This document shows, one piece after another, positions 19,959 through 28,469 of a stretch of DNA of 37,271 bases. Below the pieces are notes generated by a model. That model searched no databases. It saw only the letters and a list, made by a program, of their open reading frames with translations, and was not told the DNA's origin. The stretch is taken from positions 1 to 37,271 of the forward strand of contig CALFVI010000049.1 in the NCBI GenBank assembly GCA_937928775.1, written 5' to 3'. Position 1 is the stretch's first letter. Each line of letters begins with the position of its first letter. A program made the position numbers and the translations under genes. Source of the DNA: an uncultured Elioraea sp. (GTDB lineage Bacteria; Pseudomonadota; Alphaproteobacteria; Acetobacterales; Acetobacteraceae).

Positions 19959-21520
19959 ACGTTCCACCCGATGGGCGGAAAGATCCCCCAGACAAGACTG
20001 ACCGTCCACCGCAGGGTCAGAAGGCCGAGGTCCTACCAACGGCAGCATCGCCGGCGGCGTCGGCCCAGGCTGCCGAGCCGGCCGCTGCTTCGCCCGAGCC
20101 ACCGCATCCGCCCGCGTCGGGGCCCCAGCTGTCGAAGCCCCCGGAACCGCAGGCCGGCGCTCCCCCGGAGGCGCCGAAGCCCCCCGCAGCGCCGCCAGCG
20201 CAGGGTTCAGCTCGAGCCACGCCCGGTGTCTCCGGGCTAGCAGTGCCAGCCCAAGCCCCCGCCGAGTCGACCACCTTCCCTGAGGCCAGAGCGGACACGA
20301 AGGCTCAAGCGAAGCCCGCCACCGCGCCATTCGAAGAAACGGCGCATGCGCCTCGCCCAAACGGCCAGACGAAGGCCCCCGCAGCTCCGCCGCCGTCGGT
20401 ATCGCCGCCATCGGCCACCTCGACAAAAGTCGCGTCGCCCACCGCCACCCCCGTTGTCCCCCCGTCAACCCCAACAAGCACGCGCGGTCGGACAGGCCTG
20501 CTATGGGCCGCCATCGCGGTACTCGCCCTAGTCGTCGGCTGGCAGACCTTCGAACGGATCAACGATCCGGCGGCTGACCCCGCTCTTGCTGCCCTGGCGA
20601 GCCGGGTCGCTGCTCTCGAAGGGCGCCCTACCCCAGCTGCCCAGGCCGATCCTCGCCTCGAGGAGCTTGCCCGTCGTCTCGCCGCGCTTGAGGCGCGCCC
20701 GGCTGTTGCGGCCGCTGCCGCGGCTGACCCGCGCGTCGATGATCTCGCCGGTCGACTCGACGCGCTGGAACGGCGGCCGGTTGAGGATGCGCGCGTAGCC
20801 GATCTCGTTGCCCGCCTCGCCGCTCTTGAACAGCGGCCGATGCAGGATGACCGTGTGCCGGACCTCGCCAACCGCCTCGCAGCACTGGAAGTCAGGCCGG
20901 TTCAGGACGCCCGGGTGCCGGATCTCGCCGCCCGCCTCTCCGCTCTCGAGCAGCGGCCGATGCAGGATCCGCGGGTCGATGCGCTCGCCGCCCGCCTCGC
21001 CGCCCTCGAGCAGCGGCCGATGCAGGATCCGCGGCTCGATGCGCTCGCCGCCCGCCTCGCCGCGGCGATGGCCGCCCAAGCCGCGCTGGAGACAGGACGC
21101 CCGCTGGGCCCTGCACTCGCCATGTTGCCGGCTGGAACGTCAGTGCCGCCCTCCCTTATGCTATTCGCCGAGCGCTCGCCTCCGACCGTCGCCTCCTTGC
21201 GTCGAGCCTTTCCCAATGCGGCCAAGGCAGCACGCGAGTTACGCGAGACGGTGGGAGCCGATTTCTGGGAACGCACTGGCAACCGCCTGACCGGCTTGGT
21301 CACTGTGCGGCGTGCCGGTTCGGTGGTGATCGGCGACCCCGTCACCACCCTGCTTGCCGAGGCCGAGAAGGCGCTAGAGGCGAGCGACCTGCGCGGGGCC
21401 CTAACCGCGCTTTCCAGCCTACCGCCCGGGGCAGCGCGCGCCATGGGCGACTGGATCGCTGACGCCCAGTCGGTCATCACCGCCCGCGACGATATCGTTG
21501 CCCTTGCCGCTGGCCGTTGA
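19955..21520 (+). CDS. Mitofilin-domain (Mic60-like) inner-membrane protein
   Basis: Alphaproteobacterial Mic60 homologues shape the inner membrane and are encoded beside hem genes. The 521-residue product has a long Pro/Ala-rich cytoplasmic N-terminus (to about residue 175) and one transmembrane helix (GLLWAAIAVLALVVGW, about 180-196). A periplasmic repeat or coiled-coil region follows (about 221-370), then a C-terminal mitofilin-like domain with FWERTGNRLTGLVTVRR and ALTALSSLPPGAARAMGDW. The start overlaps hemD (ATGA), and hemY follows 12 bp later. The role is inferred from family and order. Confidence 0.85.
   Translation: MNVPPDGRKDPPDKTDRPPQGQKAEVLPTAASPAASAQAAEPAAASPEPPHPPASGPQLSKPPEPQAGAPPEAPKPPAAPPAQGSARATPGVSGLAVPAQAPAESTTFPEARADTKAQAKPATAPFEETAHAPRPNGQTKAPAAPPPSVSPPSATSTKVASPTATPVVPPSTPTSTRGRTGLLWAAIAVLALVVGWQTFERINDPAADPALAALASRVAALEGRPTPAAQADPRLEELARRLAALEARPAVAAAAAADPRVDDLAGRLDALERRPVEDARVADLVARLAALEQRPMQDDRVPDLANRLAALEVRPVQDARVPDLAARLSALEQRPMQDPRVDALAARLAALEQRPMQDPRLDALAARLAAAMAAQAALETGRPLGPALAMLPAGTSVPPSLMLFAERSPPTVASLRRAFPNAAKAARELRETVGADFWERTGNRLTGLVTVRRAGSVVIGDPVTTLLAEAEKALEASDLRGALTALSSLPPGAARAMGDWIADAQSVITARDDIVALAAGR
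20615..21064 (+). repeat. Seven tandem heptad-like units in the mitofilin protein
   Basis: Seven in-frame units follow the pattern LEQRPMQDPRVDALAARLAA. The last five are exactly 20 residues (60 bp) and the first two are longer (24 and 26). The last two units are almost identical in DNA (20945-21004 and 21005-21064). The repeat builds a periplasmic helical stalk or coiled coil, and the recent units suggest ongoing expansion. Confidence 0.85.
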
Positions 21521-21532
21521 GGAGCCGCCCCG

Positions 21533-22855
21533 ATGCGCCGCGCGCTGTTCATTCTGATCGTTCTTGGCCTTGTCACCGCCGGCACGCTGTGGGTGGCGGC
21601 CCGACCAGCCTCCGTCACCGTTGCTGCCGGCGACGTCGTGATCGAGATCCCGCTGTGGCTGTCCGCCCTTGCCTTTGCCGTGTCGCTGTTCGTGGTTGGG
21701 CTGATCGTCCGCCTGTACGCCGGTATCCGCTCGCAGCTTGGTCGGCGTCGGCTGAAGCGTGCCTTGCGCCGGCGCGACGAAGGAGACGAGGCACTGGTCT
21801 CCGCCTTCGCCGCCCTCGCAGCCGGCGACGGTGCGGTCGCTCTCAAGCATGGGGAGAAGGCCCGCCGCCTTCTTGGCGACACGCCGCTCACGCTGATGCT
21901 CGCAGGGTACGCGGCCCGCGCTGCAGGGCGCGTCGAGGCGGCTGAAACCGCTTTCCGGCTGCTCGCCGAACAGGAGGGCGCGGCGGCCGCTCTAGGCCAT
22001 CGTGGCCTTGCCCAACTCGCGGTCGAGCGCGGCAACCGCGCAGTGGCAGCCGATGCGGCACGGGCGGCGCTCGTCCACCAGCCGAATGCGGCCTGGGCAA
22101 AGTCGTTTGCGTTCGAGGATTCGGTGCGCAGGCGCGACTGGCATGCCGCCCTCAAACTCTTGCCGCTGGCAGAAAGCGGGACTGACGAGGCGATCCGTCG
22201 CGCCGCGCTGCTGCTTGCTGCCGCAGCAGAGGAAGGAGATCCCCGCGCAGCCTTGCGTCTCGAACAGCAGGCTGCGGCTCTTGCCCCAGCCCTTGCCCCA
22301 GCGCACGCGGCCGTGGTGCGGCGTCTGCGGGCGGGAGGACATGCTCGGACTGCCGAACGGGCGCTGAGGGAGGGGCTTGCTAAAGCGCCGCACCCGATGC
22401 TGGCCGCTCTGGCTCTCGAGGGGCCGGTCGGCGAAAGCAAAGCCGAGAGAGCAAAGCGCGTCGCAGCTCTCGCGAGCGAAGTGGGCGGAGGGGAAATGGC
22501 GCTTGCCGCCGCGCAGGCGGCTCTGGAGGCGGAGGACTGGGCAGAGGCGCGGCGTTGGACGGAGCGCGCGCGGGCGGCGGGGGTAGTAGATCGCCGCCTG
22601 CACGCCCTCCTCGCCAAGATCGCAGAGGGAGAGTTCGCCGGTTCTGAACGCGCTCATGCCGAGGCGGAAGCGCATTGGCGTGACGCCGCCTCGGCACGCG
22701 AGCCACCCGAGTGGACCTGCGCGAATTGCGGCGCAAGCCACACTGAATGGAGCCATATCTGTAGCTCCTGTGGTGCGGTGGGCAGCCTGCGCTGGGGCGA
22801 GGCGCGGGCTATGCCGCCGCAGAGTCTGCTGCCCGCCCCCCTGCCTGGGCTCTGA
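21533..22855 (+). CDS. hemY: HemY family membrane protein with TPR region and C-terminal zinc ribbon
   Basis: HemY is a poorly understood tetrapyrrole-associated inner-membrane protein. The 440-residue product has two N-terminal transmembrane helices (about residues 4-22 and 38-58, the second as LWLSALAFAVSLFVVGLIV) and then Ala-rich TPR-like helices (about 80-360). The C-terminus has a zinc ribbon, WTCANC...ICSSCG (CxxC-x10-CxxC, about 400-417), like the rubredoxin-type end of LapB. It is 12 bp after the mitofilin gene and 6 bp before the mipZ GTG, so hemD, mitofilin, hemY and mipZ may be co-transcribed. Confidence 0.87.
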   Translation: MRRALFILIVLGLVTAGTLWVAARPASVTVAAGDVVIEIPLWLSALAFAVSLFVVGLIVRLYAGIRSQLGRRRLKRALRRRDEGDEALVSAFAALAAGDGAVALKHGEKARRLLGDTPLTLMLAGYAARAAGRVEAAETAFRLLAEQEGAAAALGHRGLAQLAVERGNRAVAADAARAALVHQPNAAWAKSFAFEDSVRRRDWHAALKLLPLAESGTDEAIRRAALLLAAAAEEGDPRAALRLEQQAAALAPALAPAHAAVVRRLRAGGHARTAERALREGLAKAPHPMLAALALEGPVGESKAERAKRVAALASEVGGGEMALAAAQAALEAEDWAEARRWTERARAAGVVDRRLHALLAKIAEGEFAGSERAHAEAEAHWRDAASAREPPEWTCANCGASHTEWSHICSSCGAVGSLRWGEARAMPPQSLLPAPLPGL

Positions 22856-22861
22856 GGAGCG

Positions 22862-23773
22862 GTGCACGGGGCGCTGCCGACAGCTCGGGTCACACTGGAA
22901 ACCCGCCCGCACATCGTCGTGATTGGCAACGAGAAGGGCGGGTCGGGCAAGTCGACTGCCGCGATGCACGTCATCGTCGGGCTCTTACGCGAGGGCTACC
23001 GTGTTGGCGCGGTTGATCTCGACGCCCGCCAGGCAACACTGACCCGCTATATCGAGGCACGCGCGGTTACGGCAGCGAAGCGCGGTGTCTCGCTGCCGCT
23101 GCCGGAGTTGCGGACGGTGCACGCCTCTAGCGCGGAAACACGCCGCGTGGCAGATGCCGAGGACGAGGCCGCCCTGCGCGAGGCGATTGCCGGGCTTGCA
23201 CGCGAGACCGAATTCATCGTCATCGACTGTCCGGGTTCCGACACCTTCCTTGCTCGCCGCGCCCATGCGCTGGCCGACACGCTGATCACCCCGATCAACG
23301 ACAGCTTCATCGACTTCTCGATGCTCGCGATCGTCGATCCGGATGATCGCCGCGTGGTGCGGCCATCGGTCTACGCCGAATTCGTATGGGAGGCGCGAAA
23401 GGCGCGGTTCGCCAGCGATCGCGGTCGATTCGATTGGATCGTGATGCGCAACCGGCTCGGGGCACGTGAGGCGCGCAACCAGCGCAATGTGGGGGTTACG
23501 CTGGAGGAGCTCGCCAGGCGCATCGGCTTCCGCATAGTGCGCGGCTTCGGGGAGCGGGTCATCTTCCGTGAACTTTACCTTCAGGGTTTGACGCTGATGG
23601 ACCTAAAGGAAGCTGGCATCAGCGGATCGCTGTCGCTGAGCCATGTGGCGGCTCGACAAGAAGTGCGCAGCCTGCTCGCGGCGATCCGCAAGGGGCCGCC
23701 GGGGGATGTGTGGGATCTGAAGCGAAGCGGGGCAGAGAGGCTGCCGCTTGCGCCGAGGGACGGGGCAGCCTAG
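22862..23773 (+). CDS. mipZ: Division-plane positioning ATPase MipZ (ParA/MinD family)
   Basis: MipZ forms a gradient from ParB-bound origins and inhibits FtsZ away from midcell in alphaproteobacteria. The 303-residue product has the deviant Walker A NEKGGSGKST (about residues 23-32), the signature lysine in KGG, GAVDLDARQATLTRYIE and the Walker B-like FIVIDCPGSDTF. A MipZ-type C-terminal half includes RGFGERVIFRELYLQGLTLMD. GAGGAGC lies just before the GTG at 22862. The stop is a TAG. tRNA-Thr follows 17 bp downstream. Confidence 0.93.
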   Translation: MHGALPTARVTLETRPHIVVIGNEKGGSGKSTAAMHVIVGLLREGYRVGAVDLDARQATLTRYIEARAVTAAKRGVSLPLPELRTVHASSAETRRVADAEDEAALREAIAGLARETEFIVIDCPGSDTFLARRAHALADTLITPINDSFIDFSMLAIVDPDDRRVVRPSVYAEFVWEARKARFASDRGRFDWIVMRNRLGAREARNQRNVGVTLEELARRIGFRIVRGFGERVIFRELYLQGLTLMDLKEAGISGSLSLSHVAARQEVRSLLAAIRKGPPGDVWDLKRSGAERLPLAPRDGAA

Positions 23774-23790
23774 AACGGCTTACCAAGATT

Positions 23791-23865
<75 letters not shown>

Positions 23866-23988
23866 ACGAATTCAACGGGTTGGCAAAAATATCCACAAAC
23901 AGAACCGGAACGGATCAGACGAACGTCAGACGAACACAGAGCAGACGCCGCCGCCACGAAACGGTCCGATCGAATAGGACGTTCGTCG
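23866..23988. repeat. Repeat-bearing gap next to tRNA-Thr
   Basis: No gene. TCAGACGAAC occurs twice (23915-23924 and 23926-23935). GACGAACGTC (23918-23927) recurs inverted as GACGTTCGTC (23978-23987). Such small repeats beside a tRNA could be protein-binding sites left by a former integrative element. Confidence 0.4.
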
Positions 23989-24206
23989 TCAGGCGTCGCG
24001 GCCCAAGAGCCGCCCCACCGCCTCGGCCGCATCGCTAAGCAGCGGCTGCAGATCGGCCGGCGGCAAATCGAGCCAGACGATCTCGCACAGCCCCAGCCGC
24101 CGCCGACCGACAGCGCCAGCCCGGACAGCGTGTCCGCACCATGCATGGTGTCCGGGTCATCCTCGTCGACCAGCCGCGCGGCGAGCGAAAATTTCAAAGT
24201 CGCCAT
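23989..24206 (-). pseudogene. Small protein gene with one apparent frameshift, function unknown
   Basis: The ATG at 24206 starts MATLKFSLAARLVDEDDPDT and reads well to about 24,100. It then appears to shift by one base in a GGC-rich run, continuing as LGLCEIVWLDLPPADLQPLL and SDAAEAVGRLLGRDA to a TGA at 23991-23989. The joined product would be about 73 residues. Without the shift the frame continues through low-quality sequence past the tRNA end. GAGGAC lies about 8 nt upstream of the ATG. No family is recognised. Confidence 0.4.
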
Positions 24207-24309
24207 AGTTTTGTCCTCCTCTTTTTGTTTTTGTAGCGCCCGGCCAGCGTCAGCAGCGGAACCGGGATCGCGGCCGGTTTCCAGTCAGGCTCCGCTTTGG
24301 CACTCCCAA

Positions 24310-24615
24310 AGCGGCGACTCAGCGAGTTGCTGCTTCTGCCGCGACCCGGCGGGCCAGCCTCGCCTTGGTCTCGACCGCCGCCTCGGCAAGCATCGCCAAC
24401 CGATCGAGATGCGGAATGCTCCAATTGCGGAGAGATCAGGTCCCGTTCGTCAGGGATAACGCCGCGCAAGTTCGAGGATTGCGCCAATCACATCAACTGG
24501 TGGGTCGGCCTGTTGGATAATTTTGCAGCTTAACGAGATAGGCAGTGATCAGGCCCTCCCTCTTTCCCGACTCAAAGCTTCCGAATTTTGCCTCAAGGCC
24601 TAACGCTCAGTGGCC
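24310..24615 (-). pseudogene. Degraded gene fragments, possibly from a mobile element
   Basis: Reading the minus strand, coding-like pieces lie in different frames. GLITAYLVKLQNYP (about 24,550-24,500) is followed by PPVDVIGAILELARRYP (about 24,505-24,455). IPHLDRLAMLAEAAVETKAR then runs to a TGA near 24,310. The layout resembles a short helical accessory protein of a phage or plasmid, but no family can be named. It lies just upstream of the small broken gene at 23,989-24,206 on the same strand. Confidence 0.3.
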
Positions 24616-24625
24616 GGGCCTGATC
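24547..24625. repeat. 10-bp perfect inverted repeat pair
   Basis: GATCAGGCCC (24547-24556) and GGGCCTGATC (24616-24625) are exact reverse complements, separated by 59 bp. They may be an operator, a hairpin or a small element end; nothing else supports a choice. Confidence 0.4.
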
Positions 24626-25026
24626 CACGATGTGCCGAAGGCGAGGGCTGGCGAAGGCGCGGACCCTCTCGGTGGCCTGGTCATCTCGCTTTGCAACCCT
24701 TTGTCCCGTTTTCTGGCGGGTATGAAGTAAGCGATGCGGCTGCGCAGCGCGGAGAGCGCGCGGATGCGCGCGATCCAGGCGCATGGCATCCAAACTCTGC
24801 CTAAGGCCGCGCGGAAGCCGTCCGCCAAGCCGGCTCGCGGAGAGCACGCCGGATTCGGAGAAGGGACCATTCCTCCTCGGTGAGACATCCATGGAGCAAC
24901 GTCGATCCCTACGCCGAACACCAGCTTCGGATCACGTCCCCAGCCCGCTGGAAGGCGCCAGCCCACAGGTTTGTCAACGCGGCCCAACCCCCTTGCAGAA
25001 CTTGACTGGCTGGCCGCTGCGAGAGG
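24626..25026. other. Gene-free or degraded stretch
   Basis: Several short open frames exist on both strands, but none has a recognisable family, a consistent frame or a convincing start. A minus-strand LTEEEWSLL-like piece near 24,870 recalls transposase N-termini but does not continue. Confidence 0.3.
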
Positions 25027-25404
25027 TCAGAACACGAGGCGCATGAAAAGTCCGAACGGGAGCGCGACTATAGTGGCCAGGATCGGGAACACGAAGATCA
25101 AGCCACGGGGTTCCATGGCTCGGAAGGCGTTCGGCAGTATAGTGTCAAGCACGGCGATGGCGCCGAAGACCAGGATAAGACCGGAGGAGAGCGAAAGCAC
25201 GATCCCAACACCAGCACTGCACGCCATGGCGATCAATGGCGCCCCCAGAAAGGCGGCGAAATTGAGGATTGACATTGTGCCGACACCGGCCGGAGTGATC
25301 GCCCTATGCCCGTCGCCAAGGAATAGCCGAATCGCGGCGAGGTAAAGCGCTGTGAGAGCAAGGGCAGCAGCATCCAGCAGGGCAAAGCGAACGAGGTCGT
25401 CCAT
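25027..25404 (-). CDS. Four-helix membrane protein, paralogue of its upstream neighbour
   Basis: The product of about 125 residues starts MDDLVRFALLDAAALALTAL and is almost wholly hydrophobic with about four predicted helices. These include ILNFAAFLGAPLIAMACSAG, LSLSSGLILVFGAIAVLDTI and a last one around FPILATIVALPFGLFM. It aligns end to end and nearly without gaps with the protein encoded at 25,501-25,896, sharing RFALL, LTA, IR, GDG, LIA and LSL blocks. The family is not recognised. The start is chosen because homology begins there; the frame extends to 25,455. Confidence 0.6.
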   Translation of the reverse strand: MDDLVRFALLDAAALALTALYLAAIRLFLGDGHRAITPAGVGTMSILNFAAFLGAPLIAMACSAGVGIVLSLSSGLILVFGAIAVLDTILPNAFRAMEPRGLIFVFPILATIVALPFGLFMRLVF

Positions 25405-25500
25405 TGACGTTGCGGTGCGACGATGACCGGAGAGGCGCTCGCTGTGCAACCACAAGGCAACTGCGGGAGAGAGGCGAGGCTACAGCGGCGATCTACCGTG

Positions 25501-25896
25501 TCAGACGCGCAGCACTATGCCCACGATTGTGGCGCCGATTGATGCGACGACCACCCACAGTAACGCCATCGCGCCTGGCCCGATCGCCTCGTAAGCCTTC
25601 GGCACGAGCAGTGTGAAGAGAGTTGAAGCCTCAGCGATGAGCACCCAGCCCGTTGCCAGGGAAAGGATGGCTGCAAGCCACGCACGGTGGGCCAAGGCAA
25701 TCAGCACGGAGCCTGTAAGAGCCGCACCCACGAGGATTGTCAGGGTTCCAATGGCGACTGGGTTTGAGGCGTCCGGCCCGTCTCCGATTCGAACACGAAT
25801 CGTCGTGAGCCAGGCTGCGGTAAGCCCTATGGCGACGAGGTTCAGCAAGGCGAACCGGGCGAGGTCGGTAATGGAGCATTTCGCGCGCAGCAACAT
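25501..25896 (-). CDS. Four-helix membrane protein, tandem paralogue
   Basis: The product of about 131 residues runs MLLRAKCSITDLARFALLN onward, with about four hydrophobic helices (LVAIGLTAAWL, TILVGAALTGSVLIALA, LAAILSLATGWVLIAEA, LLWVVVASIGATIVGIVL). It is about one-third identical by eye to the next protein on the same strand, 96 bp away, so the pair arose by tandem duplication. The upstream frame stays open to 26,478, but that part looks non-coding; an ATG at 25,947 is an alternative start. Function is unknown; both are probably inner-membrane proteins. Confidence 0.6.
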   Translation of the reverse strand: MLLRAKCSITDLARFALLNLVAIGLTAAWLTTIRVRIGDGPDASNPVAIGTLTILVGAALTGSVLIALAHRAWLAAILSLATGWVLIAEASTLFTLLVPKAYEAIGPGAMALLWVVVASIGATIVGIVLRV

Positions 25897-25949
25897 CAGA
25901 TCGCGGAAGGAGGCTACTAGGAGTGAGGGGCGTCGCGCAATTACCATGC

Positions 25950-26724
25950 CGTGGTGGCGCAGCAGGGCAGCGCTGTGAACGAGATCTGGCCAGGTATCAC
26001 CCTCGCTGCGGCGCTGTTCCAGGCTTCGGGGGCTACGCAGGAGCAGGCGCTGCGCGGTACGCAGTCGACCGATGAGGGCACTTTGGGCGCAATCTCGCCG
26101 GCGCTCCCACTGCGGTTTGCTTCTCACCTCGTTGAGCATGTCGACGGTGCACGGCCCTGCCACCGCGCACGTCACCATCATCGTCTTCCCAGTCGCCGGC
26201 GCAGTAGTGCAGATCCTTGCTTTCGCCGCGTGTGGATGCGCTGTGGGCACAGCCTGCGTCAAAATCGAATCTGCGCAGAGCGTGCTGATGTCCTGGGTCA
26301 TGCTAAGTATGCTCACTCTGTTGTCGCGAGGCAGCAGAACCTCCGTTCTTCTCCTCTCGCATGTCGTCGTGCAACGGCCGCCACTCTTGGGAGAATTGCG
26401 CATTCGCCGCCTTGCAGTTCCAAAGCCGACAACGCTGGCGATCGGCCGCGCTGACGAAATGCTCGACGCGCTCACCACGCTCGCGGTCTCGATATCGGGC
26501 AGACTTGGCTGATGGCCTTTTGGCTCGCGCGCTGAGACCGCCGATCATGGCGTCGCGAGCACAAGCTTGCGGCGAGCCGCTGCGCTAGACCCGCTTGCCG
26601 CCTTCGTCATGCTCCTGCCACGCCGCATCGCACGTTCCGCATGAGATTCCAGACAGACTCTAACTGGTAGGATAACGCTCTATAGGTGGTGGTCAGGGAA
26701 CGAGCCAGACAGGATTGACTTGCA
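25950..26724. other. Stretch without a convincing gene, upstream of the OLD nuclease
   Basis: Open frames occur on both strands. The best is an 81-residue minus-strand frame (26,303-26,548) containing LWNCKAANAQFSQEWRPLHD, but it lacks a recognisable family or a clear start signal. No promoter pair stood out. Confidence 0.3.
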
Positions 26725-28374
26725 ATGAAACTACGGCGACTGCGCATTCACAACTTCCGCTCGATCATCGACGCCGATATCGAGGTGCACGACTACACGA
26801 TCATCGTCGGCGCGAATAACGCCGGTAAAAGCAATCTCCTGAACGCCCTGCGCGCTTTCTACGAGGACATCAAGTGGTCCAATGAGGATTTCCCGAAAAC
26901 CGCCAGTGCTGACGAGGAGGCGTGGGTCGAACTGACCTACCAATTGACCAATATCGAATGGGGCCATTTGGCTGAGAAGTACAAGAATGGCGCCAAAGGC
27001 CAGTTTCTGACCGTACGGCGATACTTCGCCTCAAAGGATCGGGTGAAAGCCAACCAGAGCAACATCTACGGTGTCTTGGCCGGAGAGCCCGAGAAAGACC
27101 TGTTTTACGGGGCGAGGAACGTCAGCACGGCGAAGCTCGGACGATTGATTTACATCCCCGCACTGACCACGGCAGCGGATCAGATGAAGACGACCGGTCC
27201 GTCACCACTGCGGGACATGCTGAATTTCGTGCTCAAACGGGTCATCTCCGATAGCCTAGCTTACAAAGAAGTCGAGTCGGCATTCCGCAAGCTGAACGAG
27301 GAGGCGCGCAGTCCGGATGGTTTCTTATCGAAGATCGCAGACCCGATCAATGCGGCGATTCGGTCATGGGATACCCGCTTTGATATGTCAGTCAGCTCAA
27401 TCGTGCCCGATGACATCATCAAGAATCTGATCAAGTACGGATTTGCCGACGTGATGTTGGGCAACACCGTCTTTGCACTGGATAGGTGTGGTCACGGTTT
27501 TCAGCGCTCGTTTTTGTATGAGCTGATCAAGCTCGCGCCGACGTTTGCCGATGCCAAGACGAGCGAGAAGAAGGAGTTCGATCCGGACTTCACACTCATT
27601 TGGTTTGAAGAGCCCGAAGCATTCCTTCATCCCGCACAGCAGGAAAATATGGCACACCACCTGCGCCGTCTCGGGGGTGGGGAAGGCCAGCAGGTTATCG
27701 TCACTAGCCACTCTCCAATCTTCGTCGGAAAGGCGGCTGATGACCTCTGCCAGATCGTCCGCATCCGGCGTAAGAATGGCGTTTCGACGCTCAGTCAAAT
27801 CAAGCGCAGCGAGGTTGCTGATGTCATCGGTGCCGGGCTGGACTTCAAGAAATGCATCGAAGCCTACGTCAACGATCAAGACATACCAGATGACGAGAAA
27901 GGTGAGGCCAAAAGGCTCCTTGCCAATGCAGTATCTGACGAAGAAATCGCCCATCAGGAAAAGCGCTTCCGTTATCAACTCTGGCTTGACTCCGATCGCG
28001 CCTCAATGTTCTTTGCCGATCGCGTTTTGCTCGTCGAGGGAGCGACTGAGAAAGCGCTATTCAAGTGGTTACTGGCACGTGAATGGCATGACTTGACCAG
28101 TCACCGAATTGCCGTTGTCGACGTCTTGGGGAAATACAACTTTCACCGTTACATTGCCTTGCTCGAGGAACTTGGCATCGATTACGGTCTGATGCTCGAC
28201 GACGATCAAAACAAGCAGCACCACAAAGCCGTCAATGAAATGCTCAAGAACAAGACGGGGCGGCATCGCCTGGGAAAGGCGGTTTTTTTTAAGAACTGCA
28301 TGGAGACTTTCCTCGGCAAGGCGCTTCCTGGGCGCAACGACCAGAAGCCGATCCAGATTCTGAAAGCGCTTTAG
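26725..28374 (+). CDS. OLD-family ATPase/TOPRIM nuclease, truncated by in-frame amber codon
   Basis: OLD proteins couple an N-terminal ABC-type ATPase to a TOPRIM nuclease and include anti-phage effectors. The 549-residue product has Walker A GANNAGKS (29-36), the Walker B segment LIWFEEPEAFLHP (about 289-301), the switch histidine in VTSHSPIF, and TOPRIM motifs VLLVEGATEKALF (about 433-445) and LMLDDDQ (about 488-494). The frame stops at TAG 28372-28374 but stays coding-like for 33 more codons (QGEIATEKLDELKELFLKAL). It then meets TGA 28471-28473, which overlaps the next ATG as ATGA. AGGA lies about 10 nt before the ATG. Base composition is less GC-rich than in neighbours, suggesting transfer. 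No UvrD-like helicase (Gabija partner) follows. Confidence 0.85.
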   Translation: MKLRRLRIHNFRSIIDADIEVHDYTIIVGANNAGKSNLLNALRAFYEDIKWSNEDFPKTASADEEAWVELTYQLTNIEWGHLAEKYKNGAKGQFLTVRRYFASKDRVKANQSNIYGVLAGEPEKDLFYGARNVSTAKLGRLIYIPALTTAADQMKTTGPSPLRDMLNFVLKRVISDSLAYKEVESAFRKLNEEARSPDGFLSKIADPINAAIRSWDTRFDMSVSSIVPDDIIKNLIKYGFADVMLGNTVFALDRCGHGFQRSFLYELIKLAPTFADAKTSEKKEFDPDFTLIWFEEPEAFLHPAQQENMAHHLRRLGGGEGQQVIVTSHSPIFVGKAADDLCQIVRIRRKNGVSTLSQIKRSEVADVIGAGLDFKKCIEAYVNDQDIPDDEKGEAKRLLANAVSDEEIAHQEKRFRYQLWLDSDRASMFFADRVLLVEGATEKALFKWLLAREWHDLTSHRIAVVDVLGKYNFHRYIALLEELGIDYGLMLDDDQNKQHHKAVNEMLKNKTGRHRLGKAVFFKNCMETFLGKALPGRNDQKPIQILKAL

Positions 28375-28469
28375 CAAGGCGAGATTGCCACGGAAAAGCT
28401 TGATGAACTGAAGGAGCTTTTCTTGAAAGCTTTGGGGCTCTCCGCCTCCCAGTCGCACGAGGTGCAAGC

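Noticed and set aside
20902-22617. 571-residue open frame on the minus strand opposite mitofilin and hemY
   Set aside because: Composition is Arg/Ser/Ala-rich antisense shadow of two genes with recognisable domains on the plus strand.
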